A DNA stretch of 64,000 nucleotides. Source: Archangium gephyra (GTDB lineage Bacteria > Myxococcota > Myxococcia > Myxococcales > Myxococcaceae). A model generated the notes under the pieces. The model searched no databases. It was given only the letters and a program-made list of their open reading frames with translations, and was not told the origin of the DNA. Below are positions 1 through 8,680 of this stretch, one piece after another. Position 1 is the first letter of the stretch, and every line of letters starts with the position of its first letter. The stretch is from assembly GCA_003243425.1 (NCBI GenBank), contig QFQP01000011.1, forward strand, positions 225,984 through 289,983, in the 5' to 3' direction. Both the position numbers and the translations under genes were made by a program.

Positions 1-2
1 TG

Positions 3-275
3 AAGAATGAAGTGATGAACGGCCGCACCATCGTGACCGCGAGTGGTTCGGTGACGTGCAGTTCAGCGACGCAGGTCGAGGTCGAAACGTGCCTGCAGTG
101 GGAAGTGAGCGGCGCGTTCACCGACGTGAAGTGCGTGAGCTCGACTGAGAGTTCGGTCACCACCATCACCGTTGATTCAGCGGCGGGCTGCATTGGCAGC
201 AAGAAGTTCCGCGCGCGCGTCGTCGGCAACGGGAAGGAGGCGTTGTCGGCCGAACAGTCGGTGACCTGCCTCTGA
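3..275 (+). CDS. Partial hypothetical Cys-containing protein (3' end)
   Basis: The frame is open from the first bases of the window, so the true start probably lies upstream; a GTG at 12 is the first start codon inside the window. About 91 residues are visible. They are rich in Ser, Thr and Val and contain five cysteines in an alternating beta-strand-like pattern ending in a Thr-Cys-Leu terminus. This fits the C-terminal beta-sandwich of an exported protein, but no family is recognised. The gene ends 20 bases before the next gene on the same strand. Function is unknown. Confidence 0.55.
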   Translation, partial: KNEVMNGRTIVTASGSVTCSSATQVEVETCLQWEVSGAFTDVKCVSSTESSVTTITVDSAAGCIGSKKFRARVVGNGKEALSAEQSVTCL

Positions 276-295
276 CGCGTGCCTATATCGAGGGC

Positions 296-1768
296 ATGCA
301 CTTCGACTTCATCGCGGGGAATTTCTCGTCGGCGCTCTCACCCGAAGGCGAACTCACCGTTCGCAGCCCGGCCGAGCTCGACGACGTCGTCGCGCGTGTG
401 CCGTGGGCGAGGTCGCAGTTGGACACCGCCATCGATTCGGCGCGCATTGCGTTCCCCACGTGGCGGAAGCTGGGCCAGGCCGCGCGTGTCGAGCTGCTCA
501 AGAAGTACCAGGCGGCGTTGAAGGCGAACCTCGACGAACTCACGAAGGCCATCTCGCGGGAGATCGGCAAGCCGCTGTGGGAAGCGAAGACCGAAGTGCA
601 GGCGATGATCACCAAGGTCGACGTCACGCTCGGTGAAGGCGCCGCGTTCACGAAAGATCATCGCGTCGAAGATCTCCCCGGTGAGATTCGGCATCGGCCG
701 CACGGCGTCGTGGCGGTCATCGGTCCATTCAACTTTCCGGGTCACCTGCCCAACGGGCAGATCGTTCCTGCGCTGCTCACGGGCAACACCGTGGTGTTCA
801 AGCCGAGCGACAAGGGCCCGCTGACCGCGGCGCTGATGGCGAAGTGTTTCGACCAGGCCGGGTTTCCGGCGGGCGTGTTCAACGTCGTGCAGGGCGGAGT
901 TCCGGTTGCCGAGCACCTCGTCACCCACCCCGGTGTGGATGCGATTCTGTTCACCGGCTCGGTGCCCGTGGGTCAGAAGATCGTCGCCGCGAACGCGCAT
1001 CGGCCCGGCGTGCTGGTGGCGTTGGAGCTCGGAGGCAAGAACGCATCGCTGGTGTTCGACGACGCAGATCTCGAACGCACGGTGCGCGAAGTCGCGTTCT
1101 CGGGCTTTGCGACTGCAGGTCAGCGCTGCACGGCGACGTCGCGCATCTACGTGACGCGTGGAATTGCCGACGCGTTCTGTGAGCGACTGGTCGCGGCCGC
1201 GAAGAACCTCGTGGTGGGTCACCCCGCAGATGACGGCGTGTTCATGGGCCCGGTGATCTCGGAGGCCACGCGCCGCAATCTGCTCGACGCGCAGAAGCTC
1301 GCGGTGGCTGGCGGCTACGAAGCGCTCGTGCCCGGCGGGGTCTTCGAAGCGCGCACGAAGGGCTTCTACGTTCGGCCCGCGGTGCATCGCGCGAAGGGCT
1401 CGGGGACGGTGAAGGGCTACTCCGACACCGAGTTGTTCGCGCCCGACCTCGCGGTGCACGTCGTGAACGACGTCGACGAAGCGGTCTCGCTCGCGAACGA
1501 CACCCAGTTCGGTCTCTCGGCGGCGGTGTTCACGAAGAGCGAGGAGCTCTTCGAACGTGCGGCAGATGCGCTGCGCGTCGGCGTGCTGCACTGGAACCGC
1601 TCGAGCGCAGGTGCGAGTGGGCGCCTGCCCTTCAGCGGCGTGAAGGCCAGCGGCAATCACCGGCCCGCGGGCATCTTGATGGGCACCTCGTGCGTGTACC
1701 CGATGGGCGTGTTGCTGGCGCCGAAGGCTGATGCACCGTTGCCGACCTGGCCCGGCATCACCTTCTGA
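296..1768 (+). CDS. astD: Aldehyde dehydrogenase, succinylglutamate-semialdehyde dehydrogenase-like
   Basis: The 490-residue product is a full-length NAD(P)-dependent aldehyde dehydrogenase. Asn146 lies in the GPFNFPGHLPNG segment, the general base Glu244 in LELGGKN, and the catalytic Cys278 in AGQRCT. The PFNFPGHLPNG stretch closely matches AstD, which oxidises N-succinylglutamate semialdehyde in the arginine succinyltransferase pathway. Support from context comes from an astA gene at 35530 in the same window, although the two are not in one operon. It could instead be a related aldehyde dehydrogenase with another substrate. The enzyme class is secure; the substrate is inferred. The start is the ATG at 296; the GAGGG before it is very close to the start codon. 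Confidence 0.8.
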   Translation: MHFDFIAGNFSSALSPEGELTVRSPAELDDVVARVPWARSQLDTAIDSARIAFPTWRKLGQAARVELLKKYQAALKANLDELTKAISREIGKPLWEAKTEVQAMITKVDVTLGEGAAFTKDHRVEDLPGEIRHRPHGVVAVIGPFNFPGHLPNGQIVPALLTGNTVVFKPSDKGPLTAALMAKCFDQAGFPAGVFNVVQGGVPVAEHLVTHPGVDAILFTGSVPVGQKIVAANAHRPGVLVALELGGKNASLVFDDADLERTVREVAFSGFATAGQRCTATSRIYVTRGIADAFCERLVAAAKNLVVGHPADDGVFMGPVISEATRRNLLDAQKLAVAGGYEALVPGGVFEARTKGFYVRPAVHRAKGSGTVKGYSDTELFAPDLAVHVVNDVDEAVSLANDTQFGLSAAVFTKSEELFERAADALRVGVLHWNRSSAGASGRLPFSGVKASGNHRPAGILMGTSCVYPMGVLLAPKADAPLPTWPGITF

Positions 1769-1855
1769 TCAGCACGCCGACGATGTGTAGGAGGTCGCGC
1801 ACACGCACCCCCTGAACATCTGTCCATTCGTATTACAAGAGCGCCCGCGACGGGC

Positions 1856-2764
1856 TCATTCCTCGGGATCGGGGATGTGCTCTTCGGCGTGCGCCTCGTG
1901 CTCGTCAGCCGGCGCTTCGCCCTGATCTTCTTCGGTCGCCTCGGCGCGCGTGCCTTCCTTCGCCAGCACGTACCACTGCCGGCCCTGCTGCACGCGCTGA
2001 CACAGGCCTTCCTTCTCGGCGGCCTCGAGCAATCGGCTGAACGACGAGAAGCCATGATCGCGCTCGTCGAAGTCGGGCTCCTTGCGAACGATGGCCTCCT
2101 TGATGAACGAGGGGTTCAGCGGGCCGGTCGCGCGAGACAACAGGTTCGACAACACCTGGCGGGCGATGGCCGGAATCTCGCGCTTCTTCGATTCGGAGCG
2201 CGGCGTCTTCTCGGCCTTGTCGCCCTTCTCACCCTTCTCCGGCTTCTCGGAGTGCTTCTTCTCGGCGCGCGGCGGCTTCTCGGCACGCGCGGGGCGCTCG
2301 CCTTCGGGCCGCAGGTACACGAACTCGTCGCAGGCCTTCACGAAGATGGGGCTGGTCGACTTCTTCACGCCGATGCCGATGACGTACTTGTCGTTCTCGC
2401 GAAGTTTGCTTGCGAGCGGCACGAAGTCGGAATCACCCGAGGCGATGACGAAGGTGTCGATGTGCTCGCGCGCGTAGCAGAGCTCGAGCGCGTCGATGAC
2501 CAGGCGCATGTCGGCGCTGTTCTTTCCCGCCCGCGTCGACGGCGGCACCTCGACCAGCTCGACACCGTGGTCGTGCAGGTGCCCTCGTGCCTCGCGGAAC
2601 CGCGACCAGTCGCAGTACGCACGTCGGAAGATGACCTTGCCCTTTTCGAGCAGGCGATCGAGCGACGGCTGCAGGTCGAACGACGACGGCGTGATCCCCG
2701 TGTTGGTGACGAGGTTTTCGAAGTCGATGAACAGCGCAATACGGCGTGCCGGGGTGTCGCTCAT
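1856..2764 (-). CDS. NYN-domain (PIN-like) protein with C-terminal OST-HTH domain
   Basis: The 302-residue product has an NYN nuclease-like fold at about residues 8-150. Its acidic residues are in the expected places: Asp14 in LFIDFEN, Asp85 and Asp91 in ADMRLVID, and Asp111/Asp113 in ASGDSDFVPL. A Lys/Glu/Pro-rich linker (about 155-195) leads to an OST-HTH/LOTUS-like helical domain at about 198-270, followed by an acidic tail. NYN proteins of this LabA/YacP-like type are predicted metal-dependent ribonucleases, and OST-HTH domains are linked to RNA binding. The RNA target is unknown. It is divergent from argB, with about 40 bases between the starts. Confidence 0.85.
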   Translation of the reverse strand: MSDTPARRIALFIDFENLVTNTGITPSSFDLQPSLDRLLEKGKVIFRRAYCDWSRFREARGHLHDHGVELVEVPPSTRAGKNSADMRLVIDALELCYAREHIDTFVIASGDSDFVPLASKLRENDKYVIGIGVKKSTSPIFVKACDEFVYLRPEGERPARAEKPPRAEKKHSEKPEKGEKGDKAEKTPRSESKKREIPAIARQVLSNLLSRATGPLNPSFIKEAIVRKEPDFDERDHGFSSFSRLLEAAEKEGLCQRVQQGRQWYVLAKEGTRAEATEEDQGEAPADEHEAHAEEHIPDPEE

Positions 2765-2805
2765 TGCCGTGCTTGTTTCACGTTTTGCGGTAAGTGGCGC
2801 GCCCC

Positions 2806-3639
2806 ATGAGCGTGCTGCAGACCTTCGCTGGCCAGTGGTTCGTCGTGAAGATCGGCGGTGAGCTCGCGCTCGACGTGCATCGGCTCGCGGCGACCGTCGG
2901 CGCGGCGGTCAACCAATTCCTCGGAGCCGGAATCAAGGTGGCCATCGTTCACGGCGGCGGCCCGCAGGCCACGGAGCTCTCGAAGAGGCTGGGGCTCGAG
3001 ACCCGGCAGGTCGCAGGCCAGCGCATCACCGACGAAGCGACGCTCGAGGTGATGAAGCAGGTGCTCGGGGGCGTGGGGGTGAACGTGGCGTCGGCCATGC
3101 GGCTCGCGCAGGTCACCGCCATCGCCACCTCGGGTGTGTCGGCGGGGCTCGTCGACGCCACGCGCCGGCCGCCCGTGAAGGTCGGCGAGCAGCTCGTCGA
3201 TTACGGTCTGGTGGGTGACGTCACCAACGTCAACGTCACGCTCCTCGAGGTGCTGGCGAAGGCCGGCGTGGTGCCCGTCATCGGGTGTCTGGCGGCCGAC
3301 GGCCTGGGGCAGGTCTACAACGTGAACGCCGACACCGTGGCCACGCGCATCGCTGGCCGGCTCGGAGCCGCGCGGCTCTTCCTCGTCTCGAACGTGCCGG
3401 GCGTGCTGGCCGACAAGAACGATGCGTCGACGCGGTTCCCGATGCTCAACCCCACCGAGGCGCGCGCGCAGATCGCCTCGGGTGCCATTCAGGGCGGCAT
3501 GATTCCCAAGGTCGAAGAGAGCCTCGCGATGCTCGACGAAGGCATCGGCGCGATTCACATCGTGGGGCTTCACCCCGAGACGTCACTGCTCGACGAAGCG
3601 CGTGAGCCCGGCAGCCGCGGCACCGTGTTCGTCAAGTAA
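2806..3639 (+). CDS. argB: Acetylglutamate kinase
   Basis: The 277-residue product is an amino-acid kinase family enzyme that phosphorylates N-acetylglutamate in the second step of ornithine and arginine synthesis. Visible motifs are FVVKIGGE near the N-terminus (catalytic Lys), IVHGGGPQ (substrate loop), a GQRITDE segment, VYNVNADTVA, and a terminal GGMIPKVEE nucleotide-site motif. The ATG at 2806 is preferred over an in-frame GTG at 2794 because the protein then begins just before the first beta strand, as is usual. The gene stands alone, divergent from the NYN gene. The related N-acetylaminoadipate kinase is possible but less likely. Confidence 0.88.
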   Translation: MSVLQTFAGQWFVVKIGGELALDVHRLAATVGAAVNQFLGAGIKVAIVHGGGPQATELSKRLGLETRQVAGQRITDEATLEVMKQVLGGVGVNVASAMRLAQVTAIATSGVSAGLVDATRRPPVKVGEQLVDYGLVGDVTNVNVTLLEVLAKAGVVPVIGCLAADGLGQVYNVNADTVATRIAGRLGAARLFLVSNVPGVLADKNDASTRFPMLNPTEARAQIASGAIQGGMIPKVEESLAMLDEGIGAIHIVGLHPETSLLDEAREPGSRGTVFVK

Positions 3640-3681
3640 CGCGCCTGCAGGCCGCCTTCGCAGCGTCGTAGCCTCGGTCGC

Positions 3682-5196
3682 ATGTCGAACAATGTGACGG
3701 CATTCCTGGACGGCTGGGCCGAGAAGACGCCCGACAAGATCGCGCTCATCTCGGGTGCGCAGCAGACGTCGTTCGCGCAGCTCCGCGAGCGCGTGAGCCG
3801 GCTCGCCGGGGCGCTCCAGCAACGTGGCGGGCGCGTGTTCGTGCTCGACAAGAACGTGGGCTCGACCATCGAGCTGATGCTGGCGGCCGGCTGGGGCGGC
3901 ACCACGTGCATCATCGGCAACTGGCGCCTCGCACCCGCGGAGCTGGAGTGGATCATCAACGACGCCCAGGCGACCACCGTGGTGGTCGGCGCGGAGTTCG
4001 CGGCGAGCATCGAAGCGCTGCGCTCGAAGTTGCCGCTCGTGACGCACGTGGTGACGAGCGATGACTTCGAGGCCTTGATCACTTCGAGTGGGCCGGTGGC
4101 GCGCGCGAACGTGGCGCCCGACGACTGCTTCCTGCAGCTCTACACGTCGGGAACGACCGGCTTTCCGAAGGGCGCGATGCTCACACACCGGGGCATGAGC
4201 GAGCACAGCGCCAACATGGCGAAGGTGTTCGACGTGTCGGAGAAGAGCGTGAACCTGGTGCCGATGCCGCTCTTCCACGTCGGTGGTTCGTCGTGGGCGA
4301 TGTTGAGCCTCTTCTGCGGCGGCACGAGCATCATCACCAGAGACCCGACGCCCGCGTCGTTGCTGCAGCAGATCGCGCAGCACCGGGTCACGCATACCTT
4401 CGTCGTGCCGGCGATCCTCCAGGGCCTGGTCGCAGTGCCCAGGGTGAAAGACCTCGACACCTCGAGCCTGCAGACGGTGCTGTACGGCGCTTCGCCCATC
4501 TCGGTGCCGCTGCTCGAAAAGGTGCTCGCCACGTTCTCGTGCCGCTTCGCGCAGGTGTACGGCATGACCGAATTGAGCGGCGTGTTCTGCGTGCTCGACG
4601 ACGCGGCCCACCGTGACCCGCAGCGTCTGGCGTCAGCGGGAAAGCCGTCTCCGGGAGTCGAGCTGCGTTGCGTCGAGCCGGCCTCGGGTCGCGAACTTCC
4701 GCGCGGGCAGTTGGGCGAGTTTCAGGTGCGCAGCGCACAGATGATGAAGGGCTACTGGGGTCAACCCGAAGCCACCGCGCAGCTGCTCACCCGTGATGGC
4801 TGGCTCAAGACCGGTGACGCCGGGCACGTCGATGACGACGGCTTCGTCTTCATCACCGACCGCATCAAGGACATGGTCATCACCGGCGGCGAGAACGTGT
4901 ACCCGTCAGAGATCGAACGTGTCTTGCAGCGACACCCGGCGATCGCCGACGTCGCGGTGTTCGGCATTCCGCACGAGAAATGGGGAGAGACGTTGCGCGC
5001 GGAGGTCGTGCTCAAGCCCTCGCAGCAGGTGAGCGAGGCCGAGCTCATCGCGTGGTTTCAGCCCCAGCTGGCGACGTACAAGCGGCCGACGCAGGTGGGG
5101 TTCATTGCTGCGCTGCCGCGCAACGCGTCGGGCAAGGTGCTCAAGCGCGAGCTGCGCGCGCCGTTCTGGCAAGGTCGCGCGCGCTCGCTGGTGTGA
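3682..5196 (+). CDS. AMP-binding acyl-CoA synthetase (ligase)
   Basis: The 504-residue product is a member of the adenylate-forming superfamily, activating a carboxylic acid as acyl-AMP and then acyl-CoA. The P-loop YTSGTTGFPKG starts near residue 154. YGMTEL, TGDAGHVDDDGF and the hinge region DRIKDMVITGGENVYPSEIE follow, and the catalytic Lys is in GKVLKREL near residue 484. The length and hinge match medium- or long-chain fatty acyl-CoA ligases rather than NRPS adenylation domains. The substrate cannot be fixed from sequence. It follows argB by 42 bases on the same strand but is not clearly functionally linked. Confidence 0.88.
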   Translation: MSNNVTAFLDGWAEKTPDKIALISGAQQTSFAQLRERVSRLAGALQQRGGRVFVLDKNVGSTIELMLAAGWGGTTCIIGNWRLAPAELEWIINDAQATTVVVGAEFAASIEALRSKLPLVTHVVTSDDFEALITSSGPVARANVAPDDCFLQLYTSGTTGFPKGAMLTHRGMSEHSANMAKVFDVSEKSVNLVPMPLFHVGGSSWAMLSLFCGGTSIITRDPTPASLLQQIAQHRVTHTFVVPAILQGLVAVPRVKDLDTSSLQTVLYGASPISVPLLEKVLATFSCRFAQVYGMTELSGVFCVLDDAAHRDPQRLASAGKPSPGVELRCVEPASGRELPRGQLGEFQVRSAQMMKGYWGQPEATAQLLTRDGWLKTGDAGHVDDDGFVFITDRIKDMVITGGENVYPSEIERVLQRHPAIADVAVFGIPHEKWGETLRAEVVLKPSQQVSEAELIAWFQPQLATYKRPTQVGFIAALPRNASGKVLKRELRAPFWQGRARSLV

Positions 5197-5205
5197 ATCA
5201 ACGGC

Positions 5206-5394
5206 TCACGCGCACTTGTGCGTGTCTTTCCGGCACATGCGCGAGCAGCAGTCTTCCTTGTCGCTGCACGACTGACCGGCGGCCTTGCAGCTCGACGGTG
5301 CGTCGTTGGGCACAGGGCGAAGTGACTGCGCGCGCGCGGAGGCGACGAAGCCCACGGTGAAGCTGACTGCCACAGCGAGAATGACGTTCTTCAT
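5206..5394 (-). CDS. Tiny secreted peptide with cystine-knot (knottin-like) cysteine pattern
   Basis: The 62-residue precursor has an N-terminal Lys-Asn, a hydrophobic core and an Ala-Arg-Ala cleavage site, giving a signal peptide of about 22 residues. The mature part of about 40 residues carries exactly six cysteines at 36, 43, 49, 50, 54 and 61. The spacing is C-x6-C-x5-CC-x3-C-x6-C, the classic inhibitor-cystine-knot spacing of spider, cone-snail and plant knottins. The rest of the mature part is polar and charged. ATG 5394 was chosen over longer frames because the signal peptide starts exactly there. GC-rich third positions support real coding. The role is unknown: a toxin, protease inhibitor or structural peptide are all possible. 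Confidence 0.7.
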   Translation of the reverse strand: MKNVILAVAVSFTVGFVASARAQSLRPVPNDAPSSCKAAGQSCSDKEDCCSRMCRKDTHKCA

Positions 5395-5412
5395 GTGAGG
5401 GAACCCCGAATG

Positions 5413-5438
5413 CCACCGCGGGGAATCCGCGGCGGTGG
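5413..5438. other. Inverted repeat between divergent genes
   Basis: Seven bases CCACCGC at 5413-5419 are perfectly complementary to GCGGTGG at 5432-5438, with a 12-base G-rich loop. The repeat lies in the 145-base region between the divergent knottin-like gene and the aldehyde dehydrogenase gene, just upstream of the former. It could be an operator or a structure in the 5' leader of the small gene. In such GC-rich DNA a chance repeat is also likely. Confidence 0.25.
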
Positions 5439-5539
5439 TCGAAAAATAGCGGCGTTCTCGCACGGCGTGATCACGCCGAGGCGCGGGCCGCTTTCGTTCG
5501 TCCGAAATTCAGCGACCGCCACGACCAGAAGGGTCTGAC

Positions 5540-7093
5540 ATGTTCGCACGCATGACCGCGTACACACCCGGAAGCGTGAACCCCGCCGACCTTCGCGCCC
5601 TCGAGCCGGTGAAGCGCTCGACTGTCGATGACGTGAAGGCCGCCGTCGCCGCGGCGCGCGCTGCACAGGTCACATGGGGCGCCCTGCCCTTCGCGACGCG
5701 CGCACAGCACGTCAAAGCCCTGGGTCAGGCGGTCCTCGCGAAGGCCGACGCGCTCGCGAAGACGATGTCTGACGAGACGGGCCGCTCGATGGTCGAGTGC
5801 AAAGCCAGCGAGCTCACCTCGCTCGCGCCGTACATCGACGTGGCCATCGAGGTCGCGAAAGGAGCGCTCAAGCCATCGAAGGTGCGGCTGTCGGCGCTCG
5901 ACTTCCCGGGGAAGAAGGGGGGCACCGAGGCGCTGCCCCGCGGCGTCATCGGCGTCATCGCTCCGTGGAACTACCCGCTCTCGAACTTCTGGAAGTCGCT
6001 CTACCCCGCGCTGCTCTCGGGCAACGGCGTGGTGTTGAAGCCGTCGGAGCACACGCCTCGCACCGGCACGGCGCTCGCGGCCATCTGCGCCGACACGCTG
6101 CCGAAGGGTCTGGTGGGCCTCGTTCACGGCGCAGGCGATGTCGGTCAGGCGCTCATCGATGAAGTCGACGCCATCGTGTTCACCGGTTCGGTGCCGTCGG
6201 GTCGCCAGGTCGCGGCGCGTGCTGCGGCGCGGCTGATTCCCGCTTCGCTCGAGCTCGGCGGCAAAGACGCGGCGCTGGTGCTCGCGGATTGCGATCTCGA
6301 ACGCACGGCCATCGGCGTCGCCCAGTGGGCGATGCACAACTGCGGTCAGAACTGCGCGGCCATCGAGCGCGTGTACGTCGAACACGCCATCGCCGATCGC
6401 TTCGTCGAAGCCCTCACGCGCGTGGTCGCGAAGCTGAAGGTGAGCACCGGCAACGACGGCGACCTCGGGCCGTTGCAGAACCAGCAGCAGCTCGATCTCG
6501 TCGAGCGCCACGTCGAACAGGCGAAGTCGAAGGGCGCGACGGTCACCACTGGCGGAAGGCGTGAGGGCATCGGGTTCGGCTACGCGCCGACCGTCATCGA
6601 TGGCTGCACCGACGACATGGACGTGGTGCGTGACGAGACGTTCGGCCCGGTGGTCGCGGTGATTCGCGTGAAAGATGCTGAAGAGGGCCTGGCGCGCGCG
6701 AACGCCTCTCGCTACGGGCTCAACGGCTCGGTGTGGACGAAGAACCTCGCGCGCGGTGAAGCGCTGGTGAAGCGCATGGCGGTCGGCGTCGGCTACGTGA
6801 ACAACCACGGCTTCGCGGGAATTCTCGCCGACGTTCCGTGGACGGGCACGAAGGACTCGGGCCCCGGCGTCGCCGCGTCTGCGTATTCGTACGGCGTCTT
6901 CACGCGGCCGCGCACCGTCATCGTCGATTCAGGAAAGAACCCCGACCCGTGGTGGGTTCCCGCGAACGCGGAGCTCACTGCGTTCGTCGACGCGCTCATC
7001 GCGCGCGGCCAGGGTGGAGGCCTCGGCGTGCTGCTCAAACTCGGCGGGCTGGTGAAGAAGCGCGCCACCGCCATTCGTGAACTGGTGAAGTGA
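5540..7093 (+). CDS. Aldehyde dehydrogenase family protein
   Basis: The 517-residue product is a complete aldehyde dehydrogenase. Asn144 lies in APWNYPL, Glu238 in ASLELGGKD and the nucleophile Cys272 in CGQNCAA. It is clearly a different subfamily from the astD-like gene at 296. The GQNC rather than GQ-C-T active-site context resembles broad-range or membrane-associated aldehyde dehydrogenases. The C-terminal roughly 40 residues (LIARGQGGGLG onwards) extend past the usual end and may be an amphipathic tail. A GAAGGG ribosome site lies 6 bases before the ATG. The substrate is unknown. Confidence 0.85.
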   Translation: MFARMTAYTPGSVNPADLRALEPVKRSTVDDVKAAVAAARAAQVTWGALPFATRAQHVKALGQAVLAKADALAKTMSDETGRSMVECKASELTSLAPYIDVAIEVAKGALKPSKVRLSALDFPGKKGGTEALPRGVIGVIAPWNYPLSNFWKSLYPALLSGNGVVLKPSEHTPRTGTALAAICADTLPKGLVGLVHGAGDVGQALIDEVDAIVFTGSVPSGRQVAARAAARLIPASLELGGKDAALVLADCDLERTAIGVAQWAMHNCGQNCAAIERVYVEHAIADRFVEALTRVVAKLKVSTGNDGDLGPLQNQQQLDLVERHVEQAKSKGATVTTGGRREGIGFGYAPTVIDGCTDDMDVVRDETFGPVVAVIRVKDAEEGLARANASRYGLNGSVWTKNLARGEALVKRMAVGVGYVNNHGFAGILADVPWTGTKDSGPGVAASAYSYGVFTRPRTVIVDSGKNPDPWWVPANAELTAFVDALIARGQGGGLGVLLKLGGLVKKRATAIRELVK

Positions 7094-7097
7094 CGGT

Positions 7098-8680
7098 ATG
7101 CGTGCACTGCTCGTCGTCTGCGTGGTGGCTCTCATGGGGTGCGGTCCGTTGACGCCGCTTCGACCAGACTCAGGCACCGGCGGCGGTGCTGCGACGGGCG
7201 GCGGCGAGGGAACAACAGGCGGCGGCGCGCAGACCGGTGGCGGCGAAGCGGGCGACGGAGGCATGAACACCGGCGGCGGAATGACCGTGTGCACGTGCAC
7301 GCCGCCTGAGAACGCGAGCGCGCTGTGCACCGATGCCGGCTGTGACTTCAGCTGCCACTCCGGCTTTCACCGCTGCGGAGATCACTGCGCAGCCGACGAC
7401 TCGGTCGACGAGTGCGGCGCGGGGTGCGAGCAGTGCCCGGCCAACGGTGGCATCGCGACCTGCGTGGCGAACGCGTGCGACTTCAGCTGCGGCGCGAACC
7501 AGGCGCGCTGCAACGGCCAGTGCGTGACCGAATCGACCGCGGCGTGTGGCGCGACGTGCGACACCTGCGGCAGCGGCGCGTCATGCATCAGGGGTGCGTG
7601 CCGCTTGCAGTGTGCCGTCGGCGAGGTGGAGGTGAACGGCCGCTGTGTCGAAGGGCGCGAGCTCGCGGTGGGCCAGCTCAACGCGTGCGTGCGTCACGAC
7701 GGTGGCGTCGTGTGCTGGGGCCCCGGCAGCACCGGCATGCTGGGCCGCGGCACGTACGATGGCGGTCGCAGCCCTGACTTCGTGGCGAACCTCGGCGAGG
7801 TCGCGTCACTGGCGACGGGCGACCACCATGCGTGTGTGTTGCTGCCCACTGGCGCGGTGCGCTGCTGGGGCGACAACACGCTGGGTCAGGTCGGCAACGG
7901 AGGAACGCAGCCTGCCTTCGTGCCCGCGCTCACGGTGAACGGCGACGTCGCCACGCTCGCTGCGGGGTGGCGTCACGCGTGCGTGAATCTCACCGACGGC
8001 GGCGTGGCGTGTTGGGGCTCGGGTTCCACGGGGCAGCTCGGCACGGAATGACGCCGCTCGGCGTTCGTTCACCGCAGGCCGTTGCGCTCGACGCAGGCGT
8101 TCGCGCGCTCTTCTCGGGCAGTGACGGCAACTGGGCCATCGCGCACGACGGAGGCGTCATCTTCTGGGGCTTCGACAGCCTGGGTTCCTTCTCGTCGTCA
8201 CCCAAGCCGCTCTTCGTGACCGACGGCGGGGTGAAGCGCATCGTCGCGGCCACGAATCATGCGTGCGTCATTCGCGCCGACACGCGCGAGCTCGAGTGCT
8301 GGGGCCGTGGCGCCGAAGGTCAGCTCGGCTACGCGGTGGCGATGACCAACGCCCAGCCGGTGCGCGTGGTGCCGTCACTGGGCCCGGTCGTCGACGCGTG
8401 CACAGGTCTCAACTTCACCTGCGCGCTCATCGACGACGGCGGCGTGCGCTGCTTCGGCAACGGCACCAACCGTGAGCTCGGTGGCGGCAACTACGCGTCG
8501 TCGGCGGTTCCGGTGAACGTCGACGCGCTACCGGCAGCGAAACAGCTTGCCTGCCATCACCAGTTCGCGTGCGCGAAGACCATCAGCGCCGTCTATTGCT
8601 GGGGCGACAACAGCTACGGCCAGCTGGGAGCGCCGAGCCCGGTGAACTCCGCGTCGCCAGTGCAGATTCCACTGCCTTAA
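7098..8680 (+). pseudogene. RCC1-repeat lipoprotein, frameshifted near 8046
   Basis: The first frame (7098-8051) starts with a lipoprotein signal (lipobox LMGCG), then a Gly/Thr-rich linker, then Cys-rich EGF-like units. Beta-propeller RCC1 repeats of the type VCWGPGSTGMLG and CWGDNTLGQVG follow. It stops at 8051 in the middle of a repeat (GQLGT). The same repeat series continues in the +2 frame from about 8045 to the stop at 8680. Adding one G to the GG at 8045-8046 restores a repeat GQLGTGMTP and a single product of about 527 residues. It is therefore either a one-base deletion or a sequencing error. The intact protein would be a surface-anchored seven-bladed propeller of unknown binding partner. 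Confidence 0.8.

Noticed and set aside
1843..1855. GCCCG/CGGGC hairpin between two convergent genes at 1.8 kb
   Set aside because: The five-base stem with a three-base loop has no T run; chance in such GC-rich DNA.
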